Assembly (NCBI GenBank): GCA_036346205.1
Contig: JARFJB010001166.1
Coordinates: 10,906,001-10,970,000, forward strand
From: Vesta saturnalis
Taxonomy: Eukaryota; Arthropoda; Insecta; Coleoptera; Lampyridae
DNA: 64,000 bases
Direction of reading: 5' to 3'
Of this stretch, positions 21,453 through 32,068 are shown one piece after another (position 1 is the first letter of the stretch; the number at the start of each line of letters is the position of its first letter). Below the pieces are notes generated by a model. That model was not told the DNA's origin. It searched no databases and saw only the letters and a program-made list of their open reading frames with translations. A program made the position numbers and the translations under genes.

Positions 21453-23378
21453 AAAGGAATTATTAAATTAGAGTTAACGTTTCGATTTATTCTAAAATCA
21501 TCGTCTGAACTTAACATATGTGCAAAAGACAAAAAGTAAAATTAAAACGAATTTATAAAACACATCAAAGTTGAAATAAAATTATATGACAACAATGACA
21601 TAACTTGATTGTCAGTTTTAGAAAAATCATGTTATCTAAGTAATTCCAAGCAAGTCATGTCTTGTTGTATATTTAATGACAAAAATATATGAAGAGCTTC
21701 TTTAATGGCTAGTTCCGAATTAGAATTTGCCTTTCCAATAATAGAAATATCTTTATGATCAATGTTATGATCGTTTTCAATTTTATGTTGAAAAATAGCT
21801 GAATTTGGAACTGATTCTTGATAAATATCTAGTTCCTCATCTCCAAAAACTAACTGAAAGTGAACTTGTAATTAAGGATTCTTTTTCATTTGCTAAAGAA
21901 ATTGTTTCTAAAGATGAATTTAAAAATGATTTTATGGTTAATTTTGATATAGAAAGCCTTTTTACTAACGTTCCATTAGATGAAACCATTAATATTATTA
22001 CAAATTCATTTTATTCTGATACAACTTCTTCATCTTTAGACCTTAAAAAATCTAAATTTATTGAATTGTTGAATTTAGCAACTAAAGAATGCTTATTTAT
22101 TTTTGATAAACATTTATATAAACAGACAGATGGAGTTGCAATGGGGAATCCTTTAGGACCTGTTTTTGCGAACATATTTTTAACATATCATGAAAAGAAA
22201 TGGTTAACCAATTGTCTTGATACTTTTAAGCCCTTAATATACAGAAGATATGTAGATGATATTCTTATAATTTTTAAAAATACTAATGATGTACAACCTT
22301 TTCTACTTTATCTTAATAACAAACATCCTTCTATGAAATTCAGCAGCGAAATTGAAATAAATGGTATTTTACCTTATTTAGGAATTAATATAATTCGAAC
22401 ACATCTGGTTTTTCAACTTCAATTTACAGAAAACCAACTTTTACTGGTTTATGTATTAACTCAGACAGTTTTCTTCCTAATAAATACAAACTAGGCTTAA
22501 TTAATATCATAATGTTAATATCCTTTTATACAGAGCCTACATGCTTTGCTCAAATTATGATTTATTAAACATGGAAATTGAATTTTTGAAATCTATATTG
22601 ACAAAAAAACTGCTACTTAATGAATTTTATAGAAAGATGTATAAATCGCTTTTTCAGAAATATATTTGAATCTTCTAACAATAACAATGACCAAAAAGAG
22701 ATCAAAGAATACATTAAATTGCCTTATACTGGGCCACATATTTTATACATTCGTCGTAATATTCAACGAATAATTAAAAAAGCCTTTCCTCTTTTAGAAA
22801 TTAAATTTGCTTTTACTACTCTGGAGAGAATTGGATCACATTTCTTTGTCAAAAATATGACTCCTGATGATCTTGCATCGAACATTAACATTATTTATCA
22901 ATTTAAATGTAATAGCTGCTCAGCTATGTACATCGGGAAAACCCGACGTCATTTCAATGTCCGACGCTGTGAACATTTAGGTATCACTCCTCGATTGGGA
23001 AAACGATCTAAATCATTTCCAAATTCAACTATTTTTCAACATAAAATTGAAAACGATCATAACATTGACCGTAAAGATTTTTCTATTATTGGAAGGGCAA
23101 ATTATAATTCGGAACTAGCCATTAAAGAAGCTCTTCATATATTTTTGTCAAAGCCGACATTAAATATACAACAAGACATGATTTGCTTGGAATTACTTAG
23201 ATAATTTTTCTAAAACTGACAATCAGGTTATGGCATTGTTGTCATATAATTTTATTTCAACTTTGATGTGTTTTATAAATTCGTTTTAATTTTACTTTTT
23301 GTCTTTTGCACATATGTTAAGTTCAGACGGTGATTTTAGAATAAATCGAAACGTTAACTCTAATTTAATAATTCCTTT
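21453..23378 (+). mobile_element. Penelope-like element bounded by inverted copies of its 3' end
   Basis: The right arm (about 23008-23378) contains the end of the endonuclease frame and the 3' tail ending in cgaaacgttaactctaattt. The left arm (21453 to about 21818) is its near-identical inverted copy, including the coding part. Between the arms lie a truncated reverse transcriptase and the GIY-YIG domain. Penelope elements are known to carry terminal repeats in direct or inverted orientation, so this fits a PLE with an inverted pseudo-LTR. The N-terminal RT region is missing. Confidence 0.92.
21805..23204 (+). pseudogene. PLE reverse transcriptase plus GIY-YIG endonuclease
   Basis: The 21805-22494 frame (229 codons) holds RT motifs: FMVNFDIESLFTNVPLDETI, TDGVAMGNPLGPVFANIF and RYVDDILIIF (catalytic YVDD). 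Frameshifts between 22490 and 22620 separate it from the 22620-23204 frame (194 codons). That frame carries MNFIERCINRFFRN, a connector and the GIY-YIG nuclease, IIYQFKCNSCSAMYIGKTRR followed by HFNVRRCEH. The CX2C in the nuclease start and the DHNIDRKDF-like end are typical of endonuclease-bearing PLEs. The start codon lies inside or next to the left inverted arm, so the real protein start is absent. Confidence 0.9.
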
Positions 23379-23439
23379 ACAATAGAATATGTGAATAAAT
23401 TACATTCTTTATTATGCACAAGTCGTAGGGGAGGGGGGT

Positions 23440-23667
23440 TAAGATGACGAACTTAAGGTTTGCGGTTCAATTAAAACTCTATTCTGTTACCAAGAAATGT
23501 TGTTTTACGGCAGGGCATATAATATTTAAGTGACTAATAAATATTTGAATCAGTTTTAATTCAAATTTGCAGTTTGTGGCTGGTAATTTGTTTTTTGAAA
23601 AAAAAATTTAATTATCGTCAACTTACCCGCTTTTGCTGACAAGATGACGATGTGGGTAAGTTGACGA
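23440..23667. repeat. Left cluster of TAAG(A/T)TGACGA motifs
   Basis: Motif copies: 23440-23450 (plus), 23615-23625 (minus), 23640-23650 (plus, first base C) and 23657-23667 (plus). The matching right cluster is 25896-25906, 25911-25920 (partial, inverted), 25933-25943, 26273-26283 and 26290-26300. Their placement in both subterminal regions suggests transposase binding sites (inference). Confidence 0.75.
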
Positions 23668-23818
23668 ATATGGTAAAATGGCAATTAAACCATAGGTACA
23701 TTTATATATTTTAAAGATTTATTTTTCAGAAACTGACAACAACAACTCAAAGCAAGAAAAGTCAAAAATATTATAAAGAGCCAAGAGCGAACAAAAAAAA
23801 ATTCAATTTATGACAATT

Positions 23819-25827
23819 TTAATCACGACAAAAATCGCACACCCACACTTTGACTTTTACTTCTTTTAAATTAAGTCCAATGCATTCTGTGTGTGCCCAC
23901 TTGATGCATTTATTACAACGAAAGCAAAGCTCATTGTGTTTACCCTCATCTTCACAAAATATGCAGAGTCTGTCATCTTCTTCAACCTCTTTATCCATGT
24001 CATCATTACTGTCCACCACAGATACATCCACGGAACTTTCAGATGAATCAAATGACTCAAACACTTGGCGCTTTACACTTCTGCTTTTATCTTGTTTATT
24101 TGTTTTGCTATTTCTTTCTTGAACTGATTTGCTGCTGATTTTTATTATTTTTTTCTTCGACGGGCCTTTCATTTGTTTATTCTTTTCTTTTTCAAGTTTT
24201 TCGTTGTGCTTTTGTTCTAAAGCATCTTTAACGGGCGTGCTAGATATTATAAGTGATGGCAGCTTTTTTCTACAACGTCTATTCTGCATGTTTGCTTTAG
24301 GCAAAAGAGGTAATGCCAGCTCGATTGTCAGGTTCTGGCATTCTTTATCAGGAGTTTTTAATGTTTTTTCAATATTAGCTGCTTCCATCTGCTCTTTGTT
24401 TCGAGTTGCTGACTTTGGCACATGCTGATAACCAGATGTGGGAGGCACATGTTTAGTGCTTGCTGCAGAACTCGAAAGACTTAGTTCTGATGGCAATCTC
24501 CCGGTTTGATAATTTTCCACAATTAACTTTGGTTCAGCGTCAAGTTCCCTTTCTGGTCGTTTGTGCAGTTTCAAAGTCAATATCCGTAAAATGTCAGAAT
24601 CAAACGGCTCTATACCAGTTGCCCGAAACCCGCTTATAGCATTCGCGACGGTTGCTACTTTTAAATAGGCCTTTCCAAAGATTGAGGCAATGTCATTCAG
24701 TGTAATGGCTTTTCCAGGATTGTTTGTTAAAAAGTCATCACAAGCCCTACTATATGCCGTTTTTAAGGGGCCATACACAGACACATCTAACGGCTGCATC
24801 CTGTGACTGGTGTGTGCGGGAAATCCCAAGAGAGTAATATAATTTTCCCTGCACATTGTTACAGCTTCAAAGGTAACATGGCTTGCATGGTTATCCATTA
24901 TTAACAGAACTCTATTGTTTTCGCTAGGACGAGCATATTGTATAAAATGTTCCAGGTACTTCAAAAAATTTGCAGATGTCATCCATCCGGTTTCATGTGC
25001 TACACCTGTAAATCCAGCAGGTGTGTTTATCATGTAGGCTGGTTGCATTCTAACTCTGGGAAATATCAAAAAAGGGGGGATAAATGTCCCACTTGCATTC
25101 ATCGCGCACACAGCAGTCACATTAGTTCCTCGTTCCGCAGAAGATATTTTAATTACTCTTCGCTTGCCTTTCGGGGTAATTATCTTGGGATTTTTTGTGG
25201 CAACTGATGATACACCGGTTTCATCTACGTTATAAATTTGATTGGATTGAAAATTATAGTTTTCTTTGAGTTCGTTAAGTGCGTTAAAAAATTTGAAACA
25301 CTTTGGCGATTAAATCCCATAAGTCTAGCTATGGAGGTAGATTCTGGCTTTCGTAGGGAAAAGTTGAATTTCTGCATAAACCACTCAACAAAGTATCGTC
25401 CAGATTTCGTCTTCATTGTGTTAAATCTGTGTGAAATGTGACGATTTTCCGCAAAATTAAAAATTATCGTGCTGCATTGCTCCTTGGTTAGTCCAATCGC
25501 CCGTTTGTCAATAGCGATAATGTAGTCTCGTAGTTCTTCCAATTCCACATCAGAAAACGTACTCTTGGACCGTCCAGCATTGCAAGGAAATCCCTGAAAA
25601 TTATAACCAGTCATTGTTTTAACAATACATTATTTTACGAGAGATTTTAACCGTACTTTCTCAGAATCTCGTTTCAAATATCTTCGAAGAGTTGGTTCCG
25701 GGAGATTATATGCTTTTGCCATGGAATTTACGGTTTTGTTGTTTTGTCTAACCTCATTTATGGCATTTCGCATGTCCTCTTTACTACACGACTGTCGTTC
25801 CGTTTTGCGCTTGTACACTCTTCCCAT
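23819..25827 (-). CDS. pogo/Tigger-type DDE transposase with C-terminal PHD finger, one frameshift
   Basis: About 650 residues. Exon 1 (25827-25639) encodes MGRVYKRKTERQS and a psq/CENP-B-type helix-turn-helix ending LRRYLKRDSEKVRL. A 45-bp intron (25594-25638, GT..TTTTCAG) joins in frame to GFPCNAGRSK and the second DNA-binding domain (KPESTSIARLMGFNR). A single frameshift near 25300 separates this from the DDE_1 catalytic core: YNVDETGVSS, LLIMDNHASHV and HRMQPLDVSVYGPLK give three Asp. A basic, Ser-rich linker follows. The last about 50 residues form a Cys4-His-Cys3 finger (CIFC, CFRCNKC, WAHTEC, CDFC), i.e. a PHD domain. Apart from the frameshift the frame is open, so this is among the youngest elements here. 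It presumably acts in the nucleus to bind its ends and cut DNA. Confidence 0.9.
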
Positions 25828-26300
25828 ATTTTATGATCTAAAATTATGTTTAAATAGTTCATTACTCAACAAACATCAGATTATATGGGAATGGGTAAGA
25901 TGACGAATTCGACATCTTAGCTACTTTGTTTTTCGTCAACTTAGCTCCATCACAATTAAAATTAAAAAAATTAAAGCAAAGAAAACGTGAATTTAGTGTT
26001 TGTGAAAATATCACAGATGATGCCAAACACACTAATAAACATTTAGCAATAAAAATTTTTAAATTTGAACTTACCTGGAAGAATTCAGACGTTATTTTCT
26101 AAGCCACTAAATTCATAACGAAGTACGACGATGCACCTTATTCACCGGTTGTGAACAGACTAACCGTTTCGAGGCGGAAGTTAAGAAACCCCGTAAGGCG
26201 CACGCTCATAACGAACGTTTCACATTACATTGGCCGCGTAAAGATATGGAGAGGGTACGATTTATAGCCTATTCGTCATCTTACCTACTTCGTCAACTTA

Positions 26301-26735
26301 GGGTGGTCCGTGAAGTTGGTGCGGACTTAAAAGCACAAACGAAATGAATATGCACAATCGTTCGTGCTTCGTTTGTTCTCGTTTGTGCAGTTTCCCGTTA
26401 CTCGGCGCAACCAAAAACGAAAAAGTTACGGTCAATTCAAAACTCCGCGCCAAGTTCACGCTTTTGGAAAAGCACAAACGAAATGAATATGCGCAATCGT
26501 TTGTGCTTCGTTTGTGCTCGTTTGTGCCGTTTTCCGTTACTCGGCGCACCCAAAAACAAAAATGTTACGACCATTTCAAAACTCCGCGCCAAGTTCACGC
26601 TTTTGGAAAAGCACAAACGAAATGTTTGTGCTCGTTTGTGCCGTTTTCAGTTAATCGGCGCACCCAAAACGAAAAAGTTACGGCCATTTCAAAACTCCGC
26701 GCCAAGTTCACGCTTTTGGAAACTTCCAAATTTTC
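26301..26735. repeat. 139-bp tandem repeat, about three copies, hairpin-forming
   Basis: Units start at about 26330, 26468 and 26608 with aaaagcacaaacgaaatg. Each holds gcacaaacga and its inverted match tcgtttgtgc, then ccgttttc-gttactcggcgcac, and ends ctccgccaagttcacgctt-like. The third unit lacks about 25 bp. The leading part, tggtccgtgaagttgg, occurs once. The same array lies inverted at 40543-40850. Open frames over it are repeat artefacts. Confidence 0.92.
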
Positions 26736-27089
26736 GTTGTGGATTGTGGTAAATATAATGGTTGCATGTTATTCCATATAGCAGTGGATACTTCATTTAT
26801 ACTTTTGAAACAGTTCGATCTCCCACTCTATAACTATATGCGATACTTTTGTAGCTATCTCTTGTAAACAATAGGAAAAGAATTTTTTAATAAAATATAA
26901 TTTATATTTTACTATTATTAATCAAAGTTATAGACGTCAAATTTGAAAACTGGTAAAAAAAAATTTAAATTTCAGTAAATTTATCGGTAAAGTTTACGTA
27001 AGATTGGTTAATAACTTAACTTAATTAATAATTAATATTATTTAATGCATAAGAATTCTATAGTATAATAATATTATTATTATTTATTA

Positions 27090-27751
27090 TTCGTAAAAAA
27101 GATTTTAAAATTGGAGCTGCAGCTGAGGTTATAAGACATTGAAATTCCAGAAGCAAGTCTGATAATGCAGACACTGAAGTTAATGAAATTTTGGAGGCAA
27201 ATGATTTGGAGACATAGACACCAATCTTCGAGAATGATTATATGCCAGATGAAGATAATGAATTGGACAACAACGACAAAGAACGGAAGATTCTGTTGTA
27301 AAATTAAAAGATAGTCCTTCGTCAAATGGAAAGAAAATTACTTTCAAAGAACCATGGAAGATAATGAAAAAGAATGATATAGGCAGCTTAATTCAACAGT
27401 GTATAGCCAATCGCGAACAACGGGCAAAAGGAACATCAATTGAACGCCAAAAGTTGGTAGACTTCAAACCTCCAAATGATCCACTTTGCCATTTTTTATG
27501 TCTGCGTACCAAACGCCTCATAAAATGCCACCGGCATCTCAACTTACTATGAATAATAAAATATTTCAAGTTGTTTCGCAAGTAGAGTCTGATCTTTGAA
27601 TTTTCAACAATATGCATATCAAGAACCTCAACAAACACAACGTAATATCTACAGTCAACCTCAACCTTTTTTTACTACGTGGTTAATTGGAGAAAATTCG
27701 TCTTCATCTCGCGGAAGTTCAATGTCCGAAACTGGTGAAAACCATTGTTAA
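27090..27751 (+). pseudogene. BESS-motif protein relic (MADF-BESS type)
   Basis: An acidic stretch (DNADTEVNEILEANDLE, about 27165) is followed by a basic region (KKNDIGSLIQQCIANREQR). Then comes a BESS-like motif at about 27478-27595: NDPLCHF, shifting frame in a T-run, FMSAYQTPHKMPPASQLTMN and KIFQVVSQVES. The Gln/Pro/Ser-rich tail (FQQYAYQEPQQTQRNIYSQP) ends with a stop at about 27751. MADF-BESS proteins are insect regulatory or transposon-associated proteins; the N-terminal MADF domain is not seen. Stops and at least two frameshifts mark it as a relic. Family assignment is by pattern only. Confidence 0.45.
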
Positions 27752-30700
27752 AATTTTAAAAACTAACCTTAAGAAGACTGCGAGTTTTTCTTCAGGATCA
27801 ATAGGTTTTGAGCATTACACCCATACGAATAAGTAGTATCTCGTATTAAATTAAGAACTTCATTGAATTGATTTCGGTTTAAGCGGAAGTAATTGTAAAA
27901 TTGTTTGATAAAACAGAAAAGTAAAAGTTTCTTAGTAAGTTGTCTATAATTTTTCTAATAATTGCACCAATCATATTTTATAGTGTTGTTCAAAGTGCAA
28001 AAAACATGCCTCCCAATAATTCCAAAACTAGACATATTTATCACTGCCCGGCGCATATGTTGCTTTGTAAGACATTTTGTAGTTGTGGTATTCGCCCACT
28101 GTTTTGTCTATTCTCGTATGGTTTATCAGTAAATATATGATATACTCATTCCTCAATGTTTATGCTTTCTTATCTATCAGTAGAAGAGGCATACAACTAA
28201 AATGAGCTGTCATCTGTATTTAAATGAAGACATTTACCATGTACTGTATTTTCATTATTAGAATTTGGATTTTACTTCTAGAGTGATTTTGTAGTACGTG
28301 AATTAACTAAACATTTAGTTTTGTGAAATTTTACTTGTAGTTACTTTATATGAGATAGGTACGTAGGTATATTACTATAATGATATTTAATACGTTTAAT
28401 TAAGACGCTGCTGTAATACCATGAGATTGTGCTAGCTCTGAAATACAGATATCTCAGACTTTATAAATTGGACGGTCAGTCCCAAAAACGACCAACTACA
28501 TATTTTGATCGGTCTTTTGTTATTCCAATAACACGTTTTTATTTATTCGGGACCGTAACTGCCAAATTGATTACGATTTACAATGCTAATAATCATGTTA
28601 GCTACATATTAATTAACATTAATCGTCTCTGAAAAGACATGTTTACAAATTTTCTTTAACTGTTGGGTTATTATATTTCCGATAGTGTTGGAAGAGTCTT
28701 GGTTGTACTGTGTACAGTTCGTTTACTTGTAAGTATTTGTTAAAATAAAACGAAATACATTTCTTGTTGGATGTGAAATATATTATTGAAATAATTAGTT
28801 TTGAATTTTGCACTTGCTTAACATTTTGGGAATATAAATTATATATTTTCTATTCCCATCATCTTCTTTGCTTATTAATTAAGTTTAATTCATTATACAT
28901 TAACATCACAACATTTTTAAGAAAAGTATGATACGCCACTGGAAATTTAGGAGAAATATTATTCTGTATGTAGATACGTGTATTTGAATGTTATAGAGAC
29001 ATAGTGTATTGGAATAAATAGATTCTGATGAATGTAAATGTGAAGAGAAATTTGTCGATGGGACGATAATGTTTGCTACTGTATTGCTACTGTTTTGCTA
29101 CTGTAAGAAATGGAATGTTGGTGGATAAGGAGTAATCTTTGCCAGAAGATGTGAGTGTATAAGTATAGAATGTTCTAGAAAATATGTAGAGAAAGATTGG
29201 GTATGTTTAAGTGTTAATTTCAGAAAGTTTTCGTAAAGTTGTGCAATAAGTTTTAAGAATACGTGTATGTATATGGAATTTGAGACCTTAGACGGTACTT
29301 ATTTTTGCAAATGTTGCGGAAGAAGGACGAGCGCATGTGGGAGATAAACGGTGAAAGTTGTGTAATGGTCCAGAGTGGCTACTGAATGAATGTGATGACG
29401 AGAAATGGTTTCTTCATGAAGTAATTGTAAAATTTGTAAGTAAAAACAAATATGGCGATGTATTGTAGTTATGAGCGTGGTTGTACAGATAGTAGTAACA
29501 GTCGGGACTATGAAATTTTGAATGAATACTATTGGAGAATATAGCGGGAAGGAAGACATGTTTAAAGATGGATGGCTGAAGGTATAAATAGGAAAGTCAG
29601 AGATTGACGTGAGTTAGCGAGTTAGCTTTTTCGTTTTGGCTGTTGCTTGTAGTGAATGTTGGAGAGACGCGCGCGAGGTGTAGTGTGACTTAGAATGGGT
29701 TAAGTTGGAGTTCTATTTGTGAATAATATTGAAGGCAGTCATTGTTTAAACAACTGCGTAACCCGAAAGGGGATGAATCGTATAAGACATTCATAAATAA
29801 AACAATTAATAAAATTGAGATTGAAGATAAAATTAGTTTGTTTATTTTCAAGAAAGTAAAAAGTGCATAAGCAGATTTATAGAGAAAAACATAACAGTTC
29901 TAACGTTAAAGTGTTGATGGGCGGCGCGTGTTCTTGTACCGATATTTAGTTAAAATTATTTATGGGACCACCTTTAAGTAAACGAAATTTTCGTAATAAA
30001 TTAAGCCAATGTTAAGGTAATTTTATGTGACATTAAAAGTTTATTTGTGTAAGGAAGGACTAAACTTTCCTAAAGGTTGCTAGAAATTTTAAGAGGCAAC
30101 CAAACCTGTACAGATTATTACGTGTTATTGGACTATTTGTGAGTACAGAAAGGAATAAGTGTTTGTGAAATTGTGAAGCACTGGTTATGTGGCTTCAGGC
30201 AATTTAAGGAATACAAATGTACTACAAATAATTGATTTACGGGAAGAAAGAAGAAAGAAAAGCGTAGTATAAATGGACAATTTTAAGTAAGGATTATATT
30301 TAAGTACTTTGAAAATTTAGTAAAGCACGATTATCTTTTGTTTAGTTCATTTGTGTAATGTTGGGTAATTATTAATTAGTTTAGAAGCGAAAAGATAATC
30401 GTTCTCGAATTATGTCGTTTTGGGTTGTATAGTAGTAAGAATTTTTGCAGAAAGTTGTATTGACAGTGACGTGTGGTTTTGATTTTCAACCACGCTGTAG
30501 TGGTATATGTAAATATATTTGTGTTTATTTCTTTGTCATTTGTTTATTATTTTATGCAGGACAATATATATTTATCGTTAAATTTTTTATTCTGTTGTTT
30601 ATTTAGCCAGTTATGAGACATATTGTGACGATTACTTAATTGGTGACCTAGTAGTTTTGACAAGTTAAGTGTAGACTTTGCATATTTTGGATTTTTAAGA

Positions 30701-31736
30701 TTAATGAACAACCTGAAAGGTTATATTTGCCAGGTTGGTTGCAAAATTTTCATGGTAGTTTCATTAGCGTAGTACACTAATGTGACGGATCAGCTGTTAA
30801 TTGAAATTTCATTAAGTATAACTAAGAGAGATGAGTTTTGGGAACTTACATATTTACGAATGTCAATACGATTCAGAAGTATTATAAAAATTAAATTAAA
30901 TTTAAAAGATATCGTTCATGTTAGAATTTTAAAATTAATTACCGATCATTGATGAAGAATATTTTATTCAATAATACGTAGAAAATATAACTGTTGGTTA
31001 CGTGAATGCAGTTGAAATTGAGTGATAAATTTTATTTTGGAAGTTTTGGTATACGAGGTGTATTCAAAAGTTTCTAATAACCTGGGTAGTACTAAATATA
31101 TTTGAGTTTGAGTTGAATTGTTTGGGACGAGTGTTTGTTTTAGAACCCTCGTGTAAAAGTTTACTGAGTAAGCACAATCCTACTTTCCACAATCAAGTAG
31201 GGTTAATTAACATCCCGCTTAAGACAATTATTTTAGCAAAGTTTCGATTGTGGTGGCGCCCAGAAACATATTTTCCCGGACTGAGCTGTTTGAATGCAGG
31301 TGTAAGGTGTTTGAGCATATTAATCATTCATTTTACTTATTATTTCGACCACGCCCATCTCCCTGTTAGCTGGCTTGGCAACCCGCTTACATTAGTAAGC
31401 ATACACGACGCCTAGTGCGGTTTGGACGTGTAACACTATTATAGTAGAAAGCTATAAAGTTTTAACATATTTAACAATCAGCTAGCTACTCCTACATAAT
31501 TCCATTAATTCATGGAACATTTAACGAAAATTTTAGGTTGGCAAAGCTTAATGCGGAATTATGTCATGCATGTCACTCTTACAAAATGTGTCAAAGACAG
31601 AATGCGTCCAGTGGAAAACTTTGATGCAAGATTATCTTGATTACATCTTCCATTTTCGTGTTTTGTGACAGAATTCGTATTTCAAGGCTGGTCTTATAAA
31701 ACTTGCTTTTTAATATACTATTTCAGTTGACTGTAC

Positions 31737-31737
<1 letters not shown>
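27752..31737. other. Long stretch without recognisable genes
   Basis: AT-rich throughout; open frames of 60-100 codons match nothing I recognise. A TATA-box/AATAAA arrangement near 29590-29800 could be part of a solo LTR (separate entry). At about 31053 the string tatacgaggtgtattcaaaag resembles a mariner terminal repeat, but no partner was found. Around 31200-31420 the sequence is somewhat GC-richer. Confidence 0.4.
29583..29805 (+). promoter_or_regulatory. Promoter-like segment, possible solo LTR core
   Basis: A TATA box (ggtataaatagg, 29589) lies about 25-30 bp before a possible start region (gacgtgagttagcg), with a GC-richer leader after it. AATAAA follows near 29790. This spacing is typical of insect LTR retrotransposon R-U5 regions. 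No second LTR, primer-binding site or gag/pol is visible, so a solo LTR or an unrelated promoter are both possible. Confidence 0.25.

Positions 31738-31786
<49 letters not shown>
31738..31786. repeat. (TA)n microsatellite
   Basis: A TA tract of about 48 bp. Unlike most tracts here it shows no recognisable transposon end on either side. Confidence 0.95.
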
Positions 31787-31787
<1 letters not shown>

Positions 31788-32068
31788 ATGTATATATAGA
31801 GCGAAAACCATTATACTTTTTGGTTATAATAATGGAAGAGTTTAGTATCTCTTCTTACAAGGGCATTATTTTTAGTTGGATTGACATACGGTATGCTAGT
31901 GGCTTCAATTTTATTTAAACTGTTCTGTTCATTTACAACAAAATGTCGCAGATTTATAGTTTTGAGTATAATTTTTTTTGTGTTTTATTCTTCACTCAAC
32001 GGTTTTATGTAATGAGTATCAAATTTTAAAGATTGTAAGTGAAATAGTAATTCTACAGCAGTTCTTAA

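Larger units (their letters stand above)
23426..26300 (-). mobile_element. pogo-type transposon with a TAAG(A/T)TGACGA motif array
   Basis: The left end is TAGGGGAGGGGGG followed by TTAAGATGACGAA (23426 on). The right end has two inverted motifs up to 26300 but lacks the G-rich outer part, so it is eroded or truncated by the adjoining repeat. The element is about 2.9 kb. One transposase gene reads leftward and is almost intact. Copies of the 11-base motif cluster only in the two non-coding flanks. Confidence 0.85.

Noticed and set aside
23850..24428. Plus-strand frames of 90-99 codons
   Set aside because: Antisense shadows of the Ser/Lys-rich linker of the pogo transposase.
26298..26781. Open frames of 83-145 codons over the 139-bp repeat
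   Set aside because: Both strands are open because the repeat unit lacks stops in several frames. The same peptide repeats with each unit, and the inverted locus at 40.5 kb gives the same.
29299..29559. 86-codon minus-strand frame
   Set aside because: No recognisable domain. His/Thr-rich content fits chance reading of the local sequence.
31053..31415. mariner terminal repeat and the 100-codon frame after it
   Set aside because: Only one 20-bp resemblance with no inverted partner. The frame has no transposase motifs.
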